A stretch of DNA of 64,000 nt, taken from contig JAKTNV010000003.1 of assembly GCA_022747635.1 (NCBI GenBank), positions 13,014,911-13,078,910 of the forward strand, written 5' to 3'. Both the position numbers and the translations under genes were made by a program. This DNA is from Hetaerina americana. Its lineage: Eukaryota; Arthropoda; Insecta; Odonata; Calopterygidae. Position 1 is the stretch's first letter; every line of letters starts with the position of its first letter. Shown in pieces: positions 21,481 to 33,700 of this stretch. The notes beneath the pieces are model-generated. The model saw only the letters and a list, made by a program, of their open reading frames with translations, was not told the DNA's origin and did no database searches.

Positions 21481-21778
21481 TGCTACTTTTCGAATTCCTA
21501 CCAATAACTTGAATCATAAATACATAAACTTAAAATAATCATTGACATCGCTTTCTTATTTCAACAAGCACAAAATCCCCCCGCTGGGTTACCTTTAACA
21601 CAAATGAAAATTGATTCTCAGCTATTGACAACAAGCGAATGCAGCTAAAGCGCACCAGTAAATTGTCAACAAACCAGTTCAAGGCATGTGGCTTGCCGGC
21701 AGTTAAAAATAAAATTGTATTTTCCTTGTTAGAACTATCTTTTTATCATATTTGAATTATACTGACGGAAGAGTGAAC
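21481..21778. promoter_or_regulatory. Probable bidirectional promoter of the small gene and DIS3
   Basis: Only 298 bases separate the two divergent start codons, so both 5' untranslated regions and core promoters must lie here or the transcripts must overlap. No clear TATA box is seen for either direction. This is inferred from layout. Confidence 0.6.
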
Positions 21779-24700
21779 ATGTTGATGACCAAAACTTTCC
21801 TCACGAAAACTAAGAAAGGGAATATTTTGAAGGTAACTTGTTTTGGAGCATTCATCACTTCCTGGAGTGCCTGTTTTTATCCAATTTTTGTGTGAACTCA
21901 TGAAATTTATTTATCTCAATTCAGTACCAAATTGCGGACGTAGTACTTACGATTTATTAATTTCTATTTACTAATTTTTTAAGGTTGTAAGAGAACACTA
22001 CCTTCGAGATGATATTTGGTGTGGCTCTCAGTTATGCGTCATTTGCCCTCACAAAACAAGAGATCTTGTTTTGGAGGAAATGCCTGAGTCTAAAAGTAGT
22101 CTCTTTCCCTTTCCACATTACTTAGTTTTGGATACAAATGTTGTCCTACATCAGGTAGGAAAAATTGCTAGTTTTCTTAATAATTTACCGACTTCATTTT
22201 GTAATTAAGTTTCATGAAAAACTAATTGTCTAAAATTTCGTTGCAGATGGACGTGCTCGAGGTTGACGCTCTTTACAATATTATTATAGTGCAGACAGTT
22301 TTGGAAGAAGTACGGCATAGAAGTTGTACCCTTCATGCCCGTTTGAGGAGTCTAATGTCAAATCGGGAGAGAAACTTTTATACATTTGTTAATGAGCACC
22401 ACCAGTAAGTTATATGTTTGTGTAAAAAAAATGATGCAAAGAGCTATTGAAAGAATATAATGTGAAAAGTAACTCGGGATCTGAGAGCAATGCATCGTGT
22501 GTATGAAATTCATTTCATTTTCTCCATAGGCAGACGTATGTAGGGGAGCGGCAAAGAGGGGAGTCTGCCAATGACAGGAATGACCGCGCTATTAGAAAAG
22601 TTGTGTCATGGTACGAGGGCCACTTGAAAAGAAGTCAACAAAGTAAAGAGGAAAAGGATCAAGTTAAAATAGTGCTTATTACTGATGACATTGGAAGTTT
22701 GGAGAAAGCCAAGGAAGAAGGAATTCTTGTTTCAACTAGTGAGTTAAAAGTGTTTGTTTACACGAAATAGTAATAATAATAGTAGAAAATAAATATTGTT
22801 GTCTAAAGGCGCTTTTTTTCATCTTTTGCAAATGTTTGTTTATTTAGATTTGAATTTGAAACTTAAGTGAGTTATGATTATAATCCCTATCTGGTCATTT
22901 GTTACCAAATAAAGGTATTACTGTTTCAGAATTCACCGTGAACATGTCTGACAAAGGTGTTCTATGAGCATTAATACTAACCCTGCCTTAATTGTTAACC
23001 ATAGAGAGTAGTTTTACCTCTTTGTTGTCCAATGTCCATGCATTAATGTTTATCTGGCTCAAACTGAATTGGGTCTATAATCCCTGAAGAAAAAAAAATT
23101 GGTGGAAGGGGATCTGTGTATATTTGGATAAACTAAAATTTTTCGGTGCCTAAATATTACTTCTTTGTAAGAATTTTGCTGCAGTTTGTTTTGGTGGCCC
23201 ATTTCTTTTCAGTAATAAATATAAATAAAAAGGTTTCTGTCAAACATTTTGAGCATTTTTAAAACCTTCTAATTAGATGAAGTTAGTGGACATCCAATAA
23301 ATATATATCATTAGACAACTTTTTTTTTATCTCCAGTCGCTGCCTATGTTCGAAGTTTGTCAGGTTTTCCTGGACTAGAAGACCGGTTGACTTTGAAGGT
23401 TTCTGATGAGTGGGATGAAAATAAGAGGAAAGATTCAAAGGATAAAGACAAGTCATCTGCTCTCTATCCACTGCATCTCACACCAGCGCAGGTTGTTTAA
23501 TTATTTATACTCATAGATTTAGAAAAGTTGTTGGTTCTGATGTAGGTGCCATTGCATCAATGGGACTTAATTATTTTTATCTCACTGTGCTGTCTATTTT
23601 TGGATTCTGATTATGAGTCTTATCTCTGGGTTTATTCCTCAGGGTTCTGGAACCCATAAGTGTCCCAATATGGGCTACAATTGTTTAACAAGTGCACATC
23701 CGGTTTTATTTTTGCCAAGTCATTTTTTTCAATTCAGTTCAGTCATTATTGTCAGTTCAGTTTTATCACTGAACTGACGACAATGATTCATTTGAGGTTT
23801 TTTTATTCAAAATATGTCCTTATATATTTATATGCTGCATGCATCTAGGACAGACTTTAGAAGGCTTGAATGCTGTTTAACCGTTCAGTCCATAACCGGG
23901 TACCTGGGTGTCCATTTCATATTCGCAGATAGAATTAATTGACATTCCCTTTAAAAAAATTTATGGCAGCCCGGATCCCCAAAATTGAAGTAGTTTCACA
24001 CCTATTTTTCATAAAAATGTTTTGCAATCAATGATCCAATTATGGTTATTAACTATCAAACTTAATACCCCTTCCTTCATGACCGGGTACCCCCTAAGGT
24101 GTTTGTGTATAAAAGCCGGTTTTATATGCACTTAAGAGATCGTTTATCAACGTGTTTATGTAACTTGACTCTTGAATAAATAATCAAAAATATCGTTTGT
24201 TATTTCCTTCATTTAAACAATTTTTATAAACAATAGTAAAGATAGTAGGTAAAAAAACATCATTCCGGTTTTTTTATTTTAGTTAATTTTTCTTTTATTT
24301 ATAAAAACACAGTTCCATACAAAAAACTGGCATTTAATTATTATAAATAAGAAATATTTAATTATTTTGCACAGTCCTCACATGTTGTGGTTGTATTACA
24401 ATGTTCATCCCAAACAAGGAACTCTCATACCAAACATGACTTTCGAGTTTTGCAACTTTTTTTTAATTCGCTCCGTAGACAAATACGGCATGCTCCAGTA
24501 ATTTTTTCCTTCCAGTTGAATCAAACTGAGCATGAGGTTTCCTGGCTTTTGGATGAACATGTGGATTTAAGGTTGACCCTGAAAACTTTCAATCGCTACT
24601 TTGGTTACAAAATGCCTAGTGATTTGTGCATTATTTGAATGATATTGGGAGCACATAGCTCTCTGCCCAGTTACTGATAAAATAATCGTCGTTTAAAAGT

Positions 24701-27700
24701 TTTTTCGAGAGCACTTTATTATTTTTAAAATAAACAATATATGCTGTAAGGCAGGTGATATTGAGAATATTGTAGAAAAATGATAGAGGCCACCTGTGAG
24801 TTAATTTTTTGTAGTATATCTACCAAGCATTTTATCCGTTGTGTCCACTCCAGCTTTTGACCAATTGTAAAATTCAATAATTTTGGGTTTTTTCTTTACA
24901 CCATCACCAATATTTGCATCCCGATGCATTGATGATAGTAAAATTACTGTATTTTTTTGGCACATGACTGCGCATGGTTAATTTTTCATGAAAGCCAAAC
25001 ACAGTGGATAATTCTTCTCATGTTTTCAATGCAGCCATTGCTGGTGGATTCTATGACTTATTTTTCTTCAAAGTGCCTCCCTCTCCTCGGGATGACCCGC
25101 CTGCTACTTTCAATGTTGGGTCGCATTTCATACCGTTCACATTCACCTTGGGGAGGAGAGCATTTTGTGTTGTATGTTCATGTGGTGGTGGAGTTTCGCC
25201 TTCTTGCTTGTTGTGTCCTGGCTTGCGTGTTGTTGGATGGACTTCATGCTGCATCCTGGGGTGGAGGTCTTTGTTGGTTTATGGTGTATACATTTGCATC
25301 AGTGTGTATGCTGCTGTGCGTGTAGTTTTTCATGTTGTTCATTTTACATGTGGTATTGTTCCTATTTACGGGTGGTGACCTAACATCCCCTGCCACACAC
25401 CCTTGCGACAACTTGCAGGGTATCATGTAGATGTAGATACTTTGATTCCATACTGGGCTGGCTTTGATGGAATATATTGGGTGAATTTAGTTCGACCCCG
25501 TTATGCAAAAAGTTCCTCATAGATTGTCAGGTGCTCTGTTGTCTTATAATGGTTTGCCAAATTACCGTTGGATATTGTCCCAAGGTCTGGTATTGGAGCA
25601 GCCTTATCACTCGCCATGCGCTGAGCACGAGTGTTCTCATCATCAAATTGCATAAAACGCATGATGTTCCAGAAGCAATTAATCACCATTGCTGCACAGT
25701 ACAATGGACATGAGTAAGACTTCCACATTTCCCTTGCATTATCAGTACTTGAGATATTGGCGCCCGAGTTTATCAGAATAGCCAGGAATGCATAAAATTC
25801 CTAAAGCTCAAAATCTTTCCATACAAGTGGTTTTTTCCCTGGATTTTTTCATTACATGCTGCATATGTTGAGCTTGCTTTTTTATTCGTATGACGCATAA
25901 TGGTATTGACCATTTCCGGATTGAAAAATAATGTGATTGTGTCGCAATAGCATGTTGGTGTTCGCATTAGGTCCTTATCTCTGTCGCACAACATTATGCC
26001 TTGCAACTTGTTGTTCCCTTGTTGGTGCCTTAGCCCACTGAGTACCAGCTTTTGCTGTCATTCCTGACAGCAGTAGGTGGGTACCCAGTTAAAGAACGAA
26101 TGGATGCAACTTTTTTTGAATGGTGTTTTGAGTTTTGGGGACAGAAAGGTCACTGGAGGCTAAGCTGGGTGAATCAGCCAAGTGTAGAATTCCCTGACAT
26201 TTTGCTGGTACAAAAACTGCTGAATTATACATCCTTGTTACTTAATGAAGTGTCACTTTAAAGTTCCCAACTTTCATTTTCTTGGTGTTTCATTGTCATT
26301 TGTAGAATTCTCCACAACAAGCATTTCCAAACATCCAGGTAGTAATTAGAAGTTATTGTTTACTTCTTTGGTACAAATCCTGTTCACAATTCACATGCTA
26401 GCATTTAAAATGATCAGCCTTGTTTTCAAGTTGCCCTACTGTGAATACCCTTGAAAAGTCAATTCCCTCTTGTTTTATCATGAGATAAGGCAACCCTTAA
26501 ATAAATTCTTCAATGAAGTCCATTGCATCGTTATTTGTCTGTTTTCTTTTGGCTGTTATTTTTTGTGTGACCGCAATGTCCTAATATCACGTAATTTTGT
26601 GGGCATGTAAAATATCTACATAAATACTTGGAGATCCACCAAAAAGGTGTGTGGCAGGGGGTTTAAGCAGCAATTGGGATGGGTAAGGTATAAAGGGGGC
26701 GGAAGGTGGTTCAAGTTTTATGAAAAGGGAAATAACATTAATTGGAAATCCCAAAAAGGATGTGTAAATCCATATGCATGCTAGTGGAAAACCAATTTCC
26801 AAATAAGTGTTAATTTCACTGTAGAAGTTCTTTAGTAAAGAGAGGGAATGAAAATGAACCAGAACCACTTATTCGATAAATCTTCACCATAAGGTGGTAC
26901 CTAACAGTAATTTTATTTATCTTTAAAGTGAAATTACATCATACCGTCATTTTAAAAGGTATCAGTGGCATAAGGAGAACTGAGATGACTTAAAATTTCG
27001 ATATAGCTTAGGGGAATGTGTGGACAGCTTTTGTAATTTAAGTTTCTCTAAATATAAGTTTTTATGAGCATATTAGAGCTTTTTCAAATCTATTTTACCC
27101 TGTGAAATATTGATATTTTCTACTCATTTCAACAGATTTGACCTGCTCCAACATTTTAAATGTTTAAATCCTATTCCATTATTATCATGAAGTAGTCTAC
27201 CGGGTAAGGTAGGTTGTGGATGGAAACAACTACCAAATAAATAGTTTGTGACTCCTAACAAAACACAATCCAGCAACCTACTCTACATCAAGTCCCGCTT
27301 CATCTCTGTGCACTTCCTTCCTCCCTGCCTGCACAATATGTATTTTGATGTTGTGTATTACAATCATCATAAATTATTTTTTGGAATCACAGTGCATTTT
27401 AACTCCTATCATAAAGAAATTCTACCAAGTAAACCCCAGCACTGTTAAATTTGTCACAGATAACATTACAGAGCACATTACTATTTGCTATAAGATTAAT
27501 GATAAACTGTTGAAGCTGATGTAAAAATTCATCGAATTAAAAGAGAAGTAGTTTGTAATGTGCCATAAATAATCCGTTGAGTGAACCAGTTCATATTTTT
27601 TGCCGCCCTTCATGCCATCAAAAAAAGTCTTTCCTCAACCCCTTTTTTCTCTTCCCTGTTTCCCCAGCATTCTCCTATTCGGCATGACCTTCAATCTGTC

Positions 27701-30700
27701 CCTCAGTGTCCCCTCTATCCATTTTTTTCTGCCTTTGGTGAATTCCACCTGGCATTTTTTTTTCTCCTTCTCCGCCAAATTTCAATCTTCATAGTTGTTT
27801 TCCTTTCTATGAGTTGCTGACATATTCCGTTAGTGAGTAGGGACATTCATAACATTTATTATTAGAGCACTACGTTATGTCTATCGTTTAATTGTATGAA
27901 TTTTTGTTCTCTAACATGTTCCAATATGCTTCATCAGTAAAGGCTCTCCTTGCCTGTGTTCTAAATGAATCATTTGTATGTTTCAGGTCAGAGAAGGAGT
28001 TAAAAGTGGGCGTCTACTTCAAGGATCATTTTTGGCATCTCGGGAGAATTTTTTGGAGGGCAATGTAAATGTTGAAGGGAAAGATTACATGGTAAGCTTT
28101 TGTATTGGTTAAAGATAATTTTTTAGAACCGTAAGGATTGTGTGGTTTATCTTAATTACCTATTTAGATAAATTGTTATTTTGTAATTTCGAATACCACA
28201 ATAGTCTTATGTTATTGAAATTAGACCGCCATTATTAAAATCCAATATCACCTAACCCGCATATAAACAAGCAGAGGAAGAAGTACAGATGGAAAATCGA
28301 ATTTTCTACATAAAAATTAGTTCTGTTCTTGAAATCTAACTCATGCACCTTGCATTAATTAAGTCAACAAATTATCGGAGTTACAAAAGGTAGAATTTCT
28401 TCGGATCTAAATTGTGGTCCAACCTCTTGTGTTCAAAAGGTGTGCAGAAACACTCATAGGAGGTTCCGTTCATTAGGATTGTTGCATTGGGAAAGAAGGA
28501 GAGGTGAGGTCATGCATGTGGGAAGGATGGAAACAAGAGGTATCTTGTATTGTGATATTTTTCCACCTATCTGACATGGATGAGCCAACCAGGAACAAAT
28601 ATTATTGCTCCCACTGGCACAGGTGTAGGGAACGTCAGATCATCCCAGTCCTTTCACCATGTCCAGGTTCTAGTCCAAGGGAAGGGTCACTCCTAGTATA
28701 CATACATATTTTTGTATACTTCTATTTGGATACTACTGTTTAAAACTTCACTAACAGAACATGAAACGACAAGAAATGTCCAAAACGTAAATACTTCGTC
28801 AATATTTTATTTTATTAATTTATTACAAAATTATTAAAATATCTAAACAATTGGTTGGAATCAATTGATTTCCTAATAGAATTATTGGTAATAAGATTAG
28901 GTGTTATAGAGTTGAGAAATAATAGTCAAAATCTTTATTGCCATAGCAATTATTATTTATTAGAATATTATGATACTTATAATACCAGAACCTCTAAAAA
29001 CTTGCCAATCATTTGTAAGAACTAAAAATGCAGTACTTGGTCTTAAAAATATGGACCTCATTCTTTTTAGTAAGTTACCTGACAATGTAAGGAATCTCAA
29101 TAAAGTGTCGCTATTAAAAAAAAACTTTTCTACCCTGTCAATGAATATCTGCAACAATAATTTGCAGCTGTATAGTTTCTTTGATGTGTCCTATGTTTGT
29201 ACAACAACTCCATGGACAAATATAAATTTATTGGTTAATCAATTGCTACGGTAATAGAGGTTTCGCTTCTTATTCATTAATTCTACTAATTGAAATCATA
29301 TTTGCATTCTCAATGCAGATAATGTATTCATTTAATTCATTCATGACTTTTCTTAGCCCTTGTACATTTGAATTTTGGCCCTTTATAAGCCATGTGGGTG
29401 AAATTTTGTCACCGTTCTTCTCCATGAGAAATGATAGAATGTTATTCCAGAATTTTGATGGTTCCAAAGAAACTGCGGGAGATGCCACAACAGTAACTTT
29501 TAATGGAGTCATCCGCTAATGTGCATTTCAATGCAAAAATTTCAGAGTGTAAAAATCATTTACCTTGAGTGGGATTCGAACCCAGATCCCTCAATATCCG
29601 GTCAAGTGCTTTAGCCAGTTAAACTATCGAGGCATCCTCTTAAACTCTGAAATTTTGGGGCTTTTAAAGGAACAAGATGTTGTGACGAAATACCGTACAT
29701 ACAATGTCACTGGCATTTGTAGTCATGCGTGACGTGCCTCAGTCCATGAGGTTAAAGCCAACTTTTAAACACTTAGACTGTTTATACCTTACAACATCTC
29801 TTATGCTTTGATTCATTGATCTGCGTTCTTCTTGTTGAATACCATGCTTCTAAATCTGATTATTTCCTAATGGTTGAGGACAGAAAACTTCCCATAGAAC
29901 TTTGTATTTAATTATCTCTATTCTTTTATCATAACTTTCTATGTCATTTTTTAATGCTAATGTTGATTGTAAACGTGTTGACTGGCTCAGCATTGACACA
30001 TGTTGAACTTTGCAGGTGCTGGTTCAGGGGAGATCTGGTCTCAACAGAGCAGTGGATGGTGATACAGTAGCTGTAGAACTGTTTCCTAAGGAAGAATGGT
30101 CTGCACCAAGTGAAGTGGTCTTGCAAGACGAAGCTGGTGATGAAGGTACAGTTTTTTTAAATCAGATAACATTGATTTGCTTATTGCTGCATTTTTCTGA
30201 AAATAATCACTACCTTTACATAGTGCCTCATATTTTTCTCAAATTAATTTGTAGATATTCTATTTCTTGCACGACGAAAACAGTTCCTTCTTACCATATA
30301 CACATTTTTACCATAAATTAGGAGCCCAATTTAAGCCCATGACTTTATTACAGTGAAGCCTTAGGACATCTTAAAATGGATCTTTGAAAAATATTTACAA
30401 TTTAGGTTGTGGAAAACATTTAAAAAGTATATTTACATGTTTAACAAATGAAATATCTCTTATAAATATGATGAAATAAGTAAGACAAAAAATGATACTT
30501 TGTTTTTTCCCTGTTGTTCAGTTTTACCTTGAATTGTCAACCAGCTTCACTGGTAGACATTAACTGGTAATAGACAATAGCGGTAATAAGTAATAGACTT
30601 GAGCTTTTAATTTACCATTTTGTACTGTGGTTGGATTTCAAAAACTTTTTTTTGTAACCCAATTTCAGGTGATATGGTTGAAGAAGAGAAAGAGATTGAT

Positions 30701-33700
30701 TTAGTATCTGGTAGCACTTCAAAAAAGAGTAGTGATAGTGCTGAGAAAAGCAAGACAAAGGAGCGTATACCAACTGGGAAGGTGGTGGCAATTATACGGC
30801 GAAAGTGGCGGCAGTATTGTGGAATTCTCCAAGTTACTCCTGGGAGATCTGTAAGTTGTTTCCATAAAATGCATGCCTTTACATTTTATGCCCATCACTT
30901 AACTAGAATGAGTTTCACAAAGGATGAATTTGAAGCATTGTAAAGGAATTTGTGCTTTGGTTTTTAGAGAAACATTTCTTTCAAATCTGTTTAATGCTTC
31001 AAAATTTGATGATATACTCAGGTAAGGTATATTTCTGTGCAATTCACCGTGTATATTACTGCCAGTTTCCAAACTATCATACGAGGGCTGTTCAATAAGT
31101 ACCCGTGTTTGACGACAAAGGGCGTTCCTGAGGGAAGTTTATGTTATCATCGTGTGCTGCCATCTATCAAACGACGGTGAAACAAATTTCAGACTGATTT
31201 AAAAATTAGTTTGGATTTGGCAGCCATTCGAGTAAAAGGTGTTTCGTGATTTTTGCTAAGATGGAAAAAGAGGAGTATCATTCGGTGATTCGCTTTTTGT
31301 TTTTGGATGGGAAGAAATGTGAGGAGATAAAAGCAAAGTTGGATGCTGTTTATGGGAACACTTTGCCATCTATGACCACAGTTTTATATTGGTTCAATGA
31401 ATTTGAACGTGGGCAAACATCTGTTTTTGATGAGGAGCGACCAGGACACCTGGCAGACATGGTTACCGAGGAAATCATCAAAGTCCACGCCATGATTCTC
31501 GCTGATCGATGAACAAAAGTGTGCAAAGTAGCAGAGGCCATGGGTGTGTCGACCGGAACAGCAATTAATATTTTATGTCATAAGTTGGTGATGAAAAAAT
31601 TGTTGGCCCGGTGGGTGCCACGATTGCTCACGGTTGACAACAAGCTGATCTGGCTGTCAACTTTGAAAACTGCATGAACTATGTTATGAATTGCTGCCGC
31701 ACCCCCCATATTCACCCAATCTGGCTCCCTGCAACTTTTTCTTATTCCCTAACATGAAGAAATGGGTCGCGGGAAAAAAATTTAGCTCAAACGAGGAAGT
31801 TATCGCCGAGACAGAGGCATATTTTGAAGAGTTTGACAAATCTATTTTTTGGAGGGGTTAAAAAAATGGCCGGAATGTTGGGAGAAGTGTATCTTTCTAA
31901 AAGGGGGCTATGTTGAAATATACAAAAAATGTTATTGAAAAAATGGTTTCTTCATTTCTAACACGGGTACTTATTGAACCGCCCTCGTACACCTTTTCCC
32001 TTTTATATCAGTCACCTTCAGTAATGGACATTTCTGAAATTGCTATCAAGTGTGACTTCATATTCTTCCTTTACTAATTATATTTATAGATAAACCTCCT
32101 TATTTCACATTTTAAGGGACCAAAAAATATTGAATGTATCTGGTTTGAAATATCCCATACTGTTTAGAGAGTAAAATCCTTAAGAAAGCTTCATTTCATT
32201 ATCTTTTCATCGACAAGCCAAATAGGCCTTATAAATTAACACTGGAATTTTTTCATCAAATTTACAAAAAATATAGCAATAATATCCACATAATTGTTAT
32301 AATAATTACTTAAAAGCTTATAATATGGATACCTAATTAAACTACAATTGAAGCAAATCACCCACAATTCACCAATTTAATGCATAAAATATGTACTGTA
32401 TAAATGGGACTTAATTGCTCGTTTTACGGAATAGTTTATTGACCTGTAGTCCATTTCATAGGTCTATTCATTTAAATGGTTCCCATATTTATTCATTCTA
32501 GTTCATTATTCCTCACTTTTATAAACAGTTATCAGAATTCTGGAAAAATATAATATAATGTTTAATGGGCAGGAAGGCTGGTAAGATGGATTTGTACCCT
32601 TTATTATTGTAATTATTATTCATAAAATTAAACATAATTTTGAAAAAATCATTTATGGGCTCTTTTTTACAACATGGTATATTTATCCTCTCCCATGAAT
32701 ATATAGCCTGAGAGCTAAAATATTCCCTTTGTAATAATAATATAAGTAAAATACCTGATGAAGTAATATCAAGAGGTTATGATAGTAATCGTTTGAGATG
32801 GTTGATGGTATGTAGGTAGATTAGTCCCTATCAGCTTTAGTGGGTGTGGAAACTGTTTGAACTGAAAGAAAATTGTTGACAGGTGCCTATTCAAGGGAAT
32901 GCAATATGCTTGCAGAAGTAGTGTTTAGTTTGATTAAAAACTTGAGAAATAATCAATTAAACTTAGGGCCCCTGTAATTATTGTGGGTGCTGGCAGTTTT
33001 CAATTTTCTCCTTGAGGCCAGCATATGACCCCTCTTAAGGCTAGTACGCACTGGGATTCTTTGTTCGGACTCTTTGTTGCACGAGCTGTGTCTGGGATTT
33101 ATTTCTAGCATCCGGGACGCTCCGCGACAATGAATCTTGCATCTCGTGTGATGCGTTTTGGTATTTTTTGTATGCCACCCAAAATGGGATTCTTTACACA
33201 ATTTTGCGCAACATTGAGTCAGCGCGTAAGTGAATCTTAAACAAGGTGAACCTCTCTACCATTTTTGCACTTTCCTGATTGCTTTTTGTTCGCTTTTCTG
33301 TTGATAGGAGTGATAATGTGGACAAAAGATTCCACTTTACAATTAATTGAGAAGGGAAAGTGCGGACAGCCTACCAGGAAATCCGATTTTTCTACCACCT
33401 AAGTGCAAAAGAGTATGCGACACTCCTGATGATATCAGTGTTGAGGCTTTGCAATGCATGAAATCTTTGACTGACGCGGTTGCGAAAAGGGATAGTCATT
33501 CAATTTTTCCCGATTTCATAAGTGATTCGAAATGGACCACCAACAGACCACAATACAAAGTTAATTTGGAAAAACGGAATGTAACTCAGATTATTTCCAA
33601 TTAACGAAACGGTTGATACGCTGATAATTCACATTCATTGCCCACTACCCCTTCACACTTCACCGCACCCTACTCTGATGGCCCTGTTATTAGTGCAGTT

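Noticed and set aside
21322..21504. Start of the small membrane protein at a TTG upstream of 21480
   Set aside because: Eukaryotic initiation at TTG is not expected; the first in-frame ATG is at 21480 with an in-frame stop upstream.
25004..25378. Open frames of 122-124 codons on the plus strand
   Set aside because: They read through a piggyBac/LINE-B junction and the LINE-B 3' untranslated region; Cys-rich text is compositional.
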